In this document: positions 36,555 to 48,644 of the stretch, one piece after another | Layout: every line of letters starts with the position of its first letter | How positions within the stretch are numbered: position 1 is the stretch's first letter | NCBI GenBank assembly: GCA_023055355.1 | Contig: JALJCS010000018.1 | Coordinates: 372,001 to 436,000, forward strand | From: Agelaius tricolor | Lineage: Eukaryota; Chordata; Aves; Passeriformes; Icteridae | DNA length: 64,000 nucleotides | Reading direction: 5' to 3' | The notes under the pieces: generated by a model | Told to the model about the DNA's origin: nothing | Database searches by the model: none | Seen by the model: the letters and a program-made list of their open reading frames with translations, nothing else | Translations under genes and position numbers: made by a program

Positions 36555-37111
36555 TGTCATGGTTTAAGCCCCAGACAACAGTCAAGCACTATGTAGCCAC
36601 TCACTCACTCCCCCACAAACAAGATCAGGGAAGGAATCAAATTGGAAAGGTAAAAGTCGGAAAACTTGTGGGTTGAGATAATGACAATTTATTAGAGAAA
36701 GCAAAAGCAAAGAAAAACAAGGAATTCATTTTTTCCCATGGACAGACAGGTGTTCAGCCATCTCTCGGAGAACAAACCCCATCACTCCAAATGTCTGCCT
36801 GGTTTCCTCCTTCTTGCTTCTTCCTTCTCTACTCTATATACTAAGTATGATGCCATATGGCCTAGAATATCCCTTTGGTCAGTTGGAGTCACTTGTCCTG
36901 GCTGTGTCTCCTCCCAGCTTCCAATGCACCCCCAGCTTCCTTGCCAGTGAGGCAGTATGAAAAGAAGAAAAGGCCTTGGCTTTGTGTAAGCCCTGCTCAG
37001 CAATAACAAAAACATCTTTTTTACCATTGCTATGTTCATCAAAATCCAAAACACAGCCCCATACCAGCCACTGTGAAGGAAACTAACTTTCCTCCAATCG
37101 AACCCAGTGCA
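36555..37111 (-). mobile_element. ERV LTR, minus strand (solo)
   Basis: It begins TGTCATGGTTTAA and ends near CCCAGTGCA. Blocks such as AACTTGTGGGTTGAGATAA, AACAAGGAATTCATT, TGGACAGACAGGTGTTCAGCCATCTC, ATATGGCCTAGAATATCCCTTTGG and CAGCAATAAC are characteristic of a very common bird ERV LTR. On the minus strand the order is U3, TATA (AGTATATAGAG) and then R-U5. The same family lies in plus orientation at 40766. Confidence 0.8.
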
Positions 37112-38700
37112 TAACCCAAACCTTGATTTTCTTAGTTTCTCACTGCACTTATAAAAACCCAATCTATCATGCATGCTTTTTCATCAGTACTATTTCTTTC
37201 CCTAGATTTCTATGTAAATAAACAATTAGTCATGCTTGACAGATGAGACATTAAATAAAAAGATGAGCCAATCCAAATGAAGCGTTTGTGGAAAATACTT
37301 TTGTGTCACTATCTATATACATTCCTCTCCAGTGAGGAATGCTGCCTGAGTCAAGGTAACTACAGCACCATAAAAAACCAAGCACTGTAGTGATGAAGAA
37401 ATCTTCAAGCAATGTTCCTGAGGCTCTGTCTGATTATACTAACTGGAACTACAGAATGAATGAAAATGCAATGTGGTCATTATCTGCCTGGCAGCAATGG
37501 CAGAAAGCAGTGGAGATGATATCACAGTTGGGCTGCTGCTGTTGAAGTGCTAGACTTGTACAAAAGAAAATTTGTTGATGAGCAACTAATTACAGGTAAT
37601 TACAGGCAACTAAGTTTATCTGGTTGTATGTCCATTTACCATATTTGAAAAACAGGTATTAGAACAAACTTCCTTGGGACTCCAATGCAGTTGGATTTCT
37701 ATCCATGGAAAATGCTCAATATTAATAGTGCTGGCATTGCAAATAATAATGGCATGGGACACAGCGTGCTGAGACCTCTACCTGACAGACTCCCTGCATT
37801 CAAGTAAGGTGACAACTCTTCATTTTATGTAGATCAATTTTTCAAAACTATTCCTTGAAGTTACACTTTTTCTAGGGATCAGTTAAATGATGATTCTTGA
37901 TCTGTTGGGTTATCTCAAATCTAGAGGTGATTAGGACACAGCTAGCAGGAACAATTGCCTGTACTTGCTAGATTTGATTCCAAACAGATAATTGAAATTT
38001 CATTTATGTTCTATTCTAAGACACCTGTGCCAACTGGGAGTGCAATGAAAGTGATCAAGTATATCTGTAACAACACTTCTGGAACTAAGAGAACACCTGG
38101 TACCTCTAAAGTTCCGTGTGTGGGTGAGACTCAGTGTATATTGTCTGGGAAGAAGAGCTGGGTGCACAGGCTGAGCAGGTATCTCTGGCATGCTCCAGTT
38201 ATGTGTCTAACTTTGACAATCAGGACAGGAGGGACTGCCAGGCTCAGGATGAATATATGAAGACTGAAAAGAATTCCCAGTGCAGGAAGAAAGAGTCTAC
38301 TCTTTCTTACTGGTTTAGTTAACAATGCATCATTCCAACATGGAAAAACTTTTAAGAAAAAAGTTTATGAGAAGGAGTTTGAGAGTAGTTTCTGCAATGA
38401 TGCACTTCCTCAAATCACAGGCAAAAGGAGTGACTTGGGTTATCCTAATTAGGCCAAGATTATTTTTGCTTCTATGAGAAGTTTTTTTTTAGTCAGACAT
38501 GAGAATGGACAAGACTGAATAGCCAACTAGTGGACAACTGCCTCCCATGAGACCAAGTAACTGAAACTTATATTGTAAAAATTATAAATACTAGAGTCCC
38601 AGGATCTATCATGGATCCTGGCCATCATCACCTTTGCCTTTTTGGCTTCCACAGCATGATGACAATATTTGTAGAGAGAACTGGGTAATGTGAATTCTAT
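37112..38700. other. No recognisable gene
   Basis: AT-rich DNA between two LTR insertions. Frames are 101 codons or shorter. Confidence 0.45.
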
Positions 38701-39155
38701 TGATGCCTCAGGTTTTAGCTTTTATATTTTTCAGATTCTGTGCTGCTTTCGTGTGTGGGTCTGGGCTTCATATTAGGGGATAGTAAACTCTCTTCACAGG
38801 CTAGGTAGATGAAACAATTCCTTCTCCAGCTGGGTACGCAATGACAGCCAATCCAAATTTCAGGCCCAAGAGCATAAACAACAGTGGACTGAAGAGAGAA
38901 AAACAAGAAGGATGGGACTTCATTGGCTAAAGCTGTATTTGGACAATTAGTTCCAATATGCTAATGGACCAAAACTTATAAAGTATTAGATCCCGTGACC
39001 AGTGGCCTATTTTGTGACCATTTTGGGTTCACCTAGGTTGTAGCCCTAGCTGGGTCTTGTGCTGCCCAAGGTGGATTTATTGAGGTCTCTTAATACTTAT
39101 TTTATTCTTTAGCTCCGTCTAGTCTCTGTTCTAGGTCAGCCTTCACAAGGCATCA
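38701..39155 (+). mobile_element. Left arm of an inverted LTR pair
   Basis: It begins TGATGCCT and ends AGGCATCA, a perfect 8-bp terminal inverted repeat with TG..CA ends (455 bp). A CCAAT-type box (AGCCAATCC, near 38846), a TATA-like TTATAAAG near 38979 and a U5-like pyrimidine-rich tail stand in LTR order on plus. It is preceded by CTAT, which recurs after the right arm. Confidence 0.75.
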
Positions 39156-39186
39156 GTTTCCCCCTCCTGTCGCAGTCACCAGAAAC

Positions 39187-39677
39187 TGGTGCCTTGTGAA
39201 GGCTGACCTAGAACAGAGACTAGATAGAGGTAAAGAATTAAGTAGATATTTATTAGGAGGCCTCAATGGATACACCTTGGGCAGAACAAGAGCCCAGCTA
39301 GGGCTACCGCAGGTGAACCCAAAATGGTCAAAAAATAGGCCACCGGTCATGGGGTCTAACCTTTTATAAGTTTTGGTCCATTAGCACATTGGAGCTAACT
39401 GTCCAGTTACAGCTTTAGCCCATGAAGTCCTATGCTTCTTGTTTTTCTCCTTTGGTCCACCATTGTTTATGCTCTTGGGCCTGAGATGTGGATGAGTTGT
39501 CCTTGCGTCTCCAGCTAGACAAAGTATTGTTTTGTCTACCTACACTGTGAAGAGAGCTTACTATCCCCTAATATGAAGCCCAGACCCACATACAGCCCAT
39601 ACCCTCATAAAGCAGCCCATACCCCCATAAAGCAGCACAGAATCTGAAAAATATAAAAACTAAAACCTGAGGCATCA
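39187..39677 (-). mobile_element. Right arm of an inverted LTR pair
   Basis: This is the reverse complement of 38701-39155 along its length, running from TGGTGCCT to AGGCATCA. It has a short internal duplication (CAGCCCATACCC units near 39593-39630) that makes it 491 bp. The arms are separated by 31 bp, of which 5 bp on each side are also complementary. The CTAT at 39678-39681 matches that at 38697-38700. Confidence 0.75.
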
Positions 39678-40765
39678 CTATATCCTCACACCCATGGCAG
39701 CAGTTAGCTCTGGAATCGCTCTTCCCAAATCTAAGAAACCCATAGAAAAACAGAGATAGTCCCTTCATGCTGGAGAGCAGGGCATCCAAGTTCACAGCCG
39801 GATTGTTCATACTTATTCCAGAATTAGTCTTGAACATTTGGTGTGTAGTTTCAAGTTACTAGATTGAATTTTCTCCTGATGCAAATAGGTTTAGCAGTCT
39901 TTTATGTCTGTAGTGGCTGAACTCTCTGATTGAACTTGGTTTATATGAATATATATTCAGTGAATATTTTTACCTCTCATCCACCCACACTGTGATCCTG
40001 AATGGCAAATTAGGAAAGAATAATTTCCTATAATATTTTATATATTTTTGGAATGACAGCTAACTTGTATATAGTGTACTCAGATTTGACATGCAGAAAA
40101 TTAAACTAAGCATGGGTGCAAATGAACCAATTAAATTTCTAAATGTTATAACTATTCTAGTGCCTTATTAAGCATGCTGAAAATCCATGTAAAAAATTAG
40201 AGAGCATATTCTATACTCTTTTGGAGTTCATTACAGTAAAGCTTTCAGAGAAAAATATTTTTCTCTACATCACAACATGCCCTTAATTTTACAGGTTTTT
40301 GTGCTTCTGACTGACCTCCTTCTAGCAACATATGGAAATTTAATATACAGAAATACAATCTGTTTCTACTTATCTTACTGTCTCAGTCCATTATAAAAAA
40401 GCTCAGATGAGGGACATAACACCTTTGTTTCTAGCAGACTTTCTTTGTTATGTGCTGAAGTAATTTGACTGCAGAATAAGCTGACTTTGTACTTTCCCAC
40501 AGATAGTAAGCAATTAGAGGCCCTTCAGTATCAGTATTTTTATGCCCAACTAGTCTGTTTGGAATGACAGTGTTTAGAGGGCCTTTGGCTGCTGAAACTT
40601 CCGCTGAAAACTTGTTTAACTCCAGCCTTCAATGAGTTACTGGATAGAAATCTCCAACACTCCACTGAACCTGCTGCAACTTTTATGCAACCCCGTGGTT
40701 ATGATGATCCCCTCTGACTGATGCACATTTTGTGTTCCTTTTGATCCATTTTCACCTGTTATAGG
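39678..40765. other. No recognisable gene
   Basis: AT-rich, single-copy-looking DNA. No frame above 90 codons. Confidence 0.45.
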
Positions 40766-41372
40766 TCTGCTGGGATTGACTGGGATAGACACAGTAGCTG
40801 ATATGGGCTGTTTTGGATTTATGCTGGAAGCCCTGTTGATGAAACAGAGATTTTTCTCCTTATTGCTGCTCAGTGCTTATTCAGAGTCAAGGTCTTTTCT
40901 GCTCTTCACCCCACCAGCGAGCAGGCTGAGGAGGCACAAGGAGCTGGGAGGGGACACAACCAGAACAGCTGACGCCAAATGACTCCAGGGATATTCCACA
41001 ACGTATGGCATATATCAATCATATCATATCATATATCATATCATACCATACTTAGCCTATAAAGTTGGGTGAAGAAGAAGGAAGGCAGGGGGGGAACATT
41101 TGGAAAGATGGCATTTTTTTCTCCAAGTCACTGTTACATGTGATCAAGCCCTGCTTTTTTAGGGATGGGTAAACCTGACTGCCCATGGGAAGCAGCAAAT
41201 TATTCCTTGTTTTGTTTTCAAGTGTGCCTGGCTTTTGCTTTCTCTGTTAAACTGTATTTATGTTGGCCCATGAGTTTTCTTAATTTACCCTTCTAATTAT
41301 CTCTCCTGTCCTGTTGGGGAGGTGCAAGCAGCTGTGTGCAGCTGAGCTGCTGGCTGGGGTTAAACTATGGCA
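40766..41372 (+). mobile_element. ERV LTR, plus strand, same family as 36555-37111
   Basis: The blocks of the minus-strand copy at 36555 appear here in reverse complement and the same order: GGGATATTCCACA, a TATA box (GCCTATAAAG near 41055) followed by GAAGAAGGAAGG, ATGGGAAGCAGC, TTTTGCTTTCTCTGTTAAACTG and GGGGTTAAACTATGGCA. A local ATCAT/ATATC expansion (41010-41040) lies between the ATATTCC block and the TATA box. Confidence 0.8.
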
Positions 41373-41474
41373 TATGGGCCAAAAGAGGCAAATGGATATC
41401 TGAGAATAAATCTCTTGAAACTAGAGTGCCAGTGTATGGAACAGCCACACAATGAAAAGCCAGTGTTCATAAAA

Positions 41475-41985
41475 GAGACAGAGGAGTCCTGCAACTTTAT
41501 TCTTAGAAAAGGAGAGAGTCTGATAGGGCATATCCCCGTGGGGTCTCTCACAAGGTTTTGGGAGTGCACCCCTCCTTTTATCCTAAACTCCCGGTCACAT
41601 GTTGCCCTCTTTCTTTCCCCAGTGGCAGAAGCACTAGGAAGGTACAGCTTTTTCCCAACTGCCTACCAGATGTTCCCCCTGGAACATGTATCGTCAATTT
41701 CCGCAAAAAATCCCAAGTTCAGCCTGTCTGGGTTCTGCAATAGTCTTGTGTGTACCCATTTCTCCCATTACCCTAAAGTTAACTGAGTCAAACTGTCTGG
41801 GTTCTGTAACAAACTCGCACCTCTTCAGGTTAGTAGAGACATTAAAATCCAGTTTGAAGATATTAACACCCATTTCTCCTAAAGACCCCCGCCCACAGAG
41901 GCGTTTGTGAAGACATTAGCACCCACCTTTTGTAACACCAGGGAGGCTAAAGTCCTGTCTGAATATTACACAGCAGTTTTCTTTT
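41475..41985 (-). mobile_element. Probable ERV LTR fragment, minus strand
   Basis: The minus strand carries a TATA-like GGATAAAAGGAGGGG and, further on, AATAAAG near 41496, in the correct order for U3-R. An internal duplication (TGTCTGGGTTCTG at about 41728 and 41788) is present. Ends are not defined. Confidence 0.45.
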
Positions 41986-42639
41986 TTCTGCTGTGTAAGA
42001 CCTCTCAGTTTCCATGGCTTTCTTTACTAATGGCTTCTAGTACTCATTCTATTATCCTACATTCCCTGACCCCCAATTATATCATAATGTATTTATATAA
42101 ATGAAATTAACATGATGCAAACTTTTGATAAACTAATTAATAATCTACTGACTTCTTGATTTCTCTATTGATGTTTTATGCCTTATTATTATGCCTCTTT
42201 TTTTTCTTTTTAAGAATAACTTTTTCAATTTTGAATTGGATATCTAGGAATAAAGAATAGCCTTGGAGATTACTTCATTAAGGAGTTAATTAGTACCGTG
42301 CTTTCCACAAATAATCTACATTCTCTTTCCCTCCCTGCGTGCTCTCATCACTCTGTATTCCTTACCCTACTGGTTGTTGATCTGTGGTGTAGGGGATAGA
42401 AATATGATTTACATATGAAGCTCATGCACCACTTTATGTTTAGCCATATGTTTCTAACAATATTCGACAATGTATTTAATCTGCCTCAGTTGCCCTCTAA
42501 CCTCATTGGTCTGAGCATCCCCACAAATGTAATAATCTGTGAAATGGTGAGGTCATATATAATCAAGGCTCTGGGCTGTGTAGAGGTGATGGTGGCAGGA
42601 AGCCCAAGACGTTTGGGTATTTAAAATTCATCTGGGGAT

Positions 42640-42880
42640 GATGTGAAGGCAATAGGGCCTTTGCTCCTCTGCCTGCCTGCAGCATCCTGACCAGGAGTGG
42701 CCTCACAGCTCACCACCTGTGTCTCAAGGCCGGTATATAAATAATAGGCTAGCTCCCTTTTGTCCCTTTTGTACTGGAGCACAGTAAATAAAAGTCAGAC
42801 TTTTGAGAAACTTACCGAAAAATGTACCCAAAAGGTTGTGTGGAAGCATAGCCTGAAGACAGAGGCTTTAGCCATAGGAG
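42640..42880 (+). mobile_element. Possible LTR fragment
   Basis: A TATA box in a GC-rich context (GGCCGGTATATAAATAATAGG, near 42730) is followed about 55 bp later by GTAAATAAAAGTC, a polyadenylation signal. The spacing fits the U3-R part of an LTR. Ends not seen. Confidence 0.35.
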
Positions 42881-43534
42881 TGTAATATATGTTAGAAATA
42901 ATTCATGCTATAAAATAATGTATTTTATAAAGATTGTGAAATCCAAGCGAGTCTGACCACAAGCAGCCTGAGAGGCAGACGTCTATTCAAACTCTGAAAT
43001 TCCTGAAGGCTGATAACGATCGGCTTATTTAGCTTATGAATAGACGCACCCAGCGCGATGATCACCGATGATCACCGCCGTCTTCAGCCATCAGAAGACG
43101 CCATGCAATCATCGCCCTGTTGATAAAATCGATCAAGATAGGTGAAGTCCTCAGAAAGATAAATGTGAATACACGATTTCCCGGGGATTGGATCAACACT
43201 GGCTATCAAGCCGGAAACGGCGATTGTCCAGCTCTGCACAGTGAAAGAACCAACTATGAATATGCAGAGTTACAAAAGAAACTTGGACTCCTTCGCCTCG
43301 GGCATAATAAACTGTATAAAACATCCCCGCTAGAAGCGGCTCTTGTGAACGAGGAGGGGTCCGGAGGGGTCCGATGTGATAGAGGTCGGATCCAGGTTCA
43401 CCCAGCGCTGAACCTGGGCTTGACACTGTCCCTTTGGCTGTGGTGGTTTTGAGGACTGTATTTTGGTCATGGAAAAAGATAAATAAATCTTTTCGCATTT
43501 TTGATAATTTGGCTTTCAATTGACATTTATAACA
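42881..43534 (+). mobile_element. Solo LTR with 4-bp target duplication
   Basis: It begins TGTAATATATGTTAG and ends CATTTATAACA (654 bp). A TATA box (TGTATAAAAC near 43313) and an AATAAATC signal near 43481 are in order. The flanking GGAG occurs immediately before and after. The sequence matches in character a common songbird LTR. Confidence 0.8.
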
Positions 43535-43913
43535 GGAGGATGTTCGTGTGAGGCTGGTGGCAGCTCCCACATCTGCCAGATAGAGCCAAGCATCTTCACA
43601 AGCTCACATCTGCTTTTCCATGACGCTTTGTAGAAGTTTTCCAAAGCTGTGGACTATTACATCTCTAAAGACCTGAAATTGAGTGAGGTGACTGGGTAGA
43701 AGTGAGAGGGCAGTAAAATGTCCAGCTGTCTGGCAGCTCAGCATGGGGGATGATAGTCCCAGCACAAGCTGACGAGGGTGGTAATTTTGTCCTCAAGTCG
43801 CTTTTTCCATGCTAAAGAACACTTTTTTTTGAGGTAAAATGATGCTTTGAAAAGCTTCCCAGGACAGTGCTCCACAGCTCTCTGCCTGAGAAGGAAGAGG
43901 TGAGCAGCAGTGT
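43535..43913. other. No recognisable feature
   Basis: Unique-looking DNA between a solo LTR and a microsatellite. Confidence 0.45.
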
Positions 43914-44001
43914 GGGAAGGGAAGGGAAGGGAAGGGAAGGGAAGGGAAGGGAAGGGAAGGGAAGGGAAGGGAAGGGAAGGGAAGGGAAGGGAAGGGAAGG
44001 G
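43914..44001 (+). repeat. (GGGAA)n microsatellite
   Basis: About seventeen perfect GGGAA pentamers without interruption. The frames reading through it (for example the Pro/Phe/Ser-rich minus frame) are artefacts of the repeat. Confidence 0.95.
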
Positions 44002-44299
44002 GCAGAAAGCAGTGCGGGGGTGCACATGTGAGGCGGGGATGAGGAGCAGGAAGGCACTTCCAGTTGGGAGAGACGGATAGTCATGAGTCTCACAGCAAGG
44101 TGAGCTATTTGGCAAAGCCCTGAGTTTTGGTTCAGGAATGTAAGTTTTCCTGTAAAGTGGTTTATTGCTCTCTGAGTGAAAGGTATATTGCTGTTCCCAG
44201 AATTGTAAAGCTGTGCCTGTCCCTCAAGTAAAGGCAGTGCTCAGTAGTTGCTGCTCTGAAATGATGGCTGGCTCCAGGTGGCTTTGCCAGAGAGAAGGC

Positions 44300-44658
44300 T
44301 GTGATAGATGAGTAATGCGATGATTGACTCTCACAATTAACAGACAAATATCATGTATATAGGTTAAGAAAAGTTTTATATATTGTTATCAAGGGACAGC
44401 CAGGGTTGGGACATCTGGGAGGGCTGGCTTGTCACTATGGTGACATCTGACCTCCCGTCAGGATTTGAGGAAGTAAACTCCACCACTGGACAGCGAAGGA
44501 GTTGATGGACAGAATTTTGGGAGGGGCTAAAAGGTTAAAAGGCAAAACTTCCATTGTGTGGATAAGCACAGGGTGCTCTGTTCAGTCTTCTGTTGTATTT
44601 TTGATAAGGTTTAATAAACCTTTCTAAATTTATGAAAAGTTTGTAGCTATTTCTCACA
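44300..44658 (+). mobile_element. Solo LTR with 4-bp target duplication
   Basis: It begins TGTGATAGATG and ends TCTCACA (359 bp). AATAAACC lies at about 44611. AGGC stands directly before and after the element. It shares its start, the GGTTTAATAAACC block and its end with the longer copy at 62092-62639. Confidence 0.75.
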
Positions 44659-45745
44659 AGGCTGATAAAGCAATTTAACGGGCTGGGTGTGAGCAGAAAC
44701 CTGAGGTAAGCCTTGTGGCTGGGGCAAGCAAATAGTGCATTTTGGGGGTTGCTAAAAAGCATCTGAGACGAGGCCAGCATGAATTAATCCTAAAGATGCT
44801 CAACTCTGCCCAGTATTCAGATGGGGTTTGAGATGCCTCTGCTTTGCTGCAAGTCTTTTTATTCAGAGTATTCAAGACACGCAGCAGTAACTGATTGAAG
44901 TGGAGAAGCCAGAGTTGTGGCTGTTGCTAGGGGAATAACTTCTATTATACAGGAAGTGGGCACCGCACCAGCACAACGTGAAAAGTTAAATGTGGGGTTG
45001 CACAGAAGCGTAAGCCCGAACCCCGCCAACCCCAAAAGGCTGGGTGGCACATCCCTCTATGCTGGACAAATCACAATCGGAGAAGCATCTAAGCTGGTAT
45101 AATTAAAATAAAGATTTTTTTTTTTCTACCCCTGGGTGCAGCTATGCTTTCCTACTTCTACCAGGTTTTGCAAAGGAACGCTATGCAGCCTTCTACATGC
45201 GACAGTGTCACTATGGTGTTGGTAAAATAAAAAAGCGTTATTTTCTGGTTTTCTCGACCTGACAAGATCAAAATTGACAATTTTATTGAAATCCGCAAGA
45301 AAAGGGCACCAAGAAAAGCTTTAATCAGCAGCTTTTATTTACAGCAGCTGGTGACTCCAGCTGTCTCTTGCTGCATTCCCTGTACCCAGTGTGGCAGCCT
45401 GCAGAGGCAAACCCTCCCTCCTCTCCCGTCTGGCTGAGGTGTTGCTGTGCTTAGCAGCTTCTATCAGGGCATCGCAGCAGGTGCTTGCAGTCCCGGCCGA
45501 GACGATGATGGGGAGAGCTGTACCTTTAACTGAAAAGAGATGTGCATTGCTCCACTGCAGTCCTCCGTAGTAGCTTCAGAGTGAGCAAACCTCAGTGCAG
45601 AACCTGGAGCTCAGTGCATGAGAGCAGAGTTCTGCTCAGAGCACTGCACAACCAGTCGTATCAACTTTGTAAAGGACTCACTTTTTAATTTTATTGTTAT
45701 TCCTGAAATTTGTAACAGAGAAGAGTCTTTCTATCTGTGTGAACC
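44659..45745. other. Unassigned, with possible 5' UTR at its end
   Basis: No protein frame is recognised. A moderately GC-rich part at about 45380-45540 and an AG acceptor-like site near 45580 could belong to the leader of the exon at 45746. Confidence 0.35.
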
Positions 45746-45833
45746 ATGAGTGGCTGTTCAAAGAGATGCAAGCATGGGATTGTCAAATTTGCCCAGACTG
45801 TTTTTAAACTCATCACAGGCACTCTCAGCAAAG
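45746..45833 (+). CDS. Candidate first coding exon, unrecognised protein
   Basis: The frame starts at an ATG in good context (ACCATGA) and encodes 29 residues, MSGCSKRCKHG then an amphipathic VKFAQTVFKLITGTLSK, up to a strong donor (CAAAG|gtaagg), ending in phase 1. The Cys at positions 4 and 8 with basic neighbours would suit membrane-proximal palmitoylation, but that is inference. The short frame, exact donor and Kozak context argue for a real exon. I do not recognise the protein, and no second exon could be assigned downstream. It could be a chance frame. Confidence 0.4.
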
Positions 45834-48644
45834 GTAAGGGAAACATTTTAGTTTATACTGTTCCTCTGTTCTGTTATATTTGTAGGGTGAGTTTTGTAGG
45901 CTTGTGGGAGGTTTCCAATAAGGTTTATTGTTTGCCTCTTCAGAGGTGTTCTGGTTTAATTCTGGGAATTGGCTGTTCTGAAAGAAGTTGCTGTGTGCAA
46001 TGAAGATTGGGGTTATGCTGAAAGCCTTATGTAATTGTTTCTACCATGTGTAGTTTGTAACCTGTGTTTATCGATCTGTCCTGGCCAGCAACTATAGTGA
46101 GTTATTTCAATGTGTTCAGAGAGGTGTTTGTGAAAACAATTGATGTGCAGCCTAAAAAACTGAAAGACTTCCTGTCAGTAACTTGTATTTCTGTGTCATT
46201 TTATGCTTTACTGTCTCTGCTAATTTGAAGGATGTGTATACCTTGCTTCAAAATCTAGGTCATTGCTTACTCTATACATTTGAAATACCTTTTGCTTCTT
46301 TAAGTTTTGCTTGTCACTTACACCCCTTGTGCTTTCTCATGGGAAAGCGAAACAGTACCAAACTTATTTATGCTGTCCTCTTTACTAAAATGAAACAACA
46401 AACAAAATAAACTCTTTCTTCTTTGTAGTTTAGTAGTTCCTCTGTTGGTGCCCTCAGGTAAGTTATGTTCCTTTTGTTGCCCATTCCTCTCATCACACTT
46501 CAGTACACCTCTGGCAGCTATGTGAGTATCGGTGATCTCTGTGGAAACTCCTGACAGCTGTAAATAATACTATACTTGAATGCTGTTGAAATGTGGTCAG
46601 TTCTTAGGTGAAGGTCAGACTTCTCCAAGTTTTGTGTGTTTGGTTGGAGGCAGGGGTAGTTTTGGGAATTGATAATAGGGTTTGAACTAAATTATTAGCA
46701 GAGATATTTGTATAAGGCTGAAGAGTCTCGGTTATGATGCAGTTTTTTAAAATACACAATCAAGCTCTTTTTAATATAGTTATATTTAAAGAACAAAAAT
46801 AGAAACACTTTTTTTTCATATAAGTTTAGAATTCTTGGAGATGTGTGGCTGTGTTGGCTGTTTGGAGCATGCAGATGCTCTACTATGAATTTTAATGTTT
46901 AAGTAATTTCTTAGGGTAAACTAAAGCAGGCTTAGGTAACTTTCAAAAAAGTAAATGTAAAAGTGCCATGAACTGTTAAGAGCAGTTTACTTTTGCAGAA
47001 ACTGGGAAAATTTATTCAATCATTCTCTGTAGAAAAGAAATGTAGCTCTTAGACAGCTTTCTCATATTAACATTACTGGCTTGCAAAAGAAATCTGCACC
47101 AGAAAAATGTCTGTCACATTAAGAATACTGACAGGTTGGTTGTTTTTAAAATCAAGCTGTTTTAAAATTACATCAGTGTGTATGTAATTTTTTTCTTCCA
47201 CTTTCCTCTGTATTGTCCATATCCTGCCAAACACCAGCAGAGGAAAGAATAAAGAATTGTAAAAGTCTGTCATACAAAAGAGCTGACAGATTTTGGTTAC
47301 AATTCATGATTAATGCCAAGATGCTTCTCTCACTGTTAAAAAAAAAGTGAGAAAAACCAATTACTTGTCATGCTCAGAAGAAAAGGTAGTGGAGATGTCT
47401 GCAAAATCTTGTTTTCTAAGGCATATCAGTATGGTGAATTTGGTGTGCTTTATTTGTGCTTTTTTTCATGAGGCAGTGGTATATAGGATGCATGTATTAT
47501 AGCCACAAGTGATCAATGGTAAGCTTTGTGCCATCTGCTTGAGCTCCACTGAGGCAAGAGGACACTTGTGTTCTGGTCATGTTTCTCCACACGTATATCT
47601 AGAGTGCTTCATCTAAAGCGGTGCTTTCAAGCAGCCTTTGTGTTTCTTGACACAATAAATACAATAATAAAATGAGACTGCCACAGTTGCCTTTGCTCTG
47701 GCAATGGGAGAGATGAAAATTTGAGTCTGACGACAGAATAGCACTGAATGAAGAGCTAGAAATTAAAGTATAAAACCAATGTCCAAGACCTGTTTCTTCT
47801 GCCCCCTGCTGCCTTCTGAAATGCGCCAGCATTGCACTATTGTGGTCATTCAGCCAATGCAACGGTGTTGTACGCTTTTACCCATCTCTTTCCCATGCCA
47901 ATGTCTCACTTCAAGCTGTTTGGATGAGATAAGAGTGTCTTCCTAGGTTTCAAAGAATTTTAAACTTTGAAAAACTTCCTCTTTTTTTCCCATTCAGCTT
48001 GTGTTTTAAACTGAGAGAACCTGATTCAGGAAGGAATAAACTACATTAATTAGTTTTTTGCACAGACATCAAAGACCTGCTATAATTAGAATAAATGTTT
48101 CCATAAAGTTACCTAAAAGAATCATAACTAGAAAGTTATTAGAAAAAATAATGCTCAGAATTGTTGAATTTTTAAAAAAGTGTTTATGTTTGTTTATATA
48201 TTCATCCTGGAGCTTATTGCTTAATATTTCTTTTAGTAAAAGTTCTGCATGTAAAGCCTAGAAATAGAAACTCTTGTAAATCACTATTATTGGTTTTTTA
48301 AACTTACACCATATACATGCTTTTGCATATTCAAGTATTATCAGCTGTGTTTTTCACCCCACTCCTGCCTCATTTCTTTCATATTGTTTAATGTGAGAAT
48401 TTACTTTAAATACTTTTTACAAGGAAAATCCTTTACTAGGCACAAGGTCCACTCTCTTCTTATGCTTGAACCATTTTGTAGGGTTATTGCAGTTGGAGAT
48501 ACTCTACAGTTCAATTGGCATGTAATCCTTAGCTGTGCTCTATGGCTTCTACTTGTTTTAACAATAGCAATGGTTATTTACAATATTAAAATGAAATTGA
48601 TTGCAGCTATGAAGTCGTTCCTTTTGCAGCAAGGTGTGAGGAGG
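45834..48644. other. No recognisable feature, possible intron
   Basis: AT-rich DNA. Frames are 87 codons or shorter, with no repeat ends. It would be intronic if 45746 starts a gene. Confidence 0.45.

Noticed and set aside
43738..44115. 125-codon minus-strand Phe/Pro/Ser-rich frame
   Set aside because: Its core is the (GGGAA)n microsatellite read in frame.
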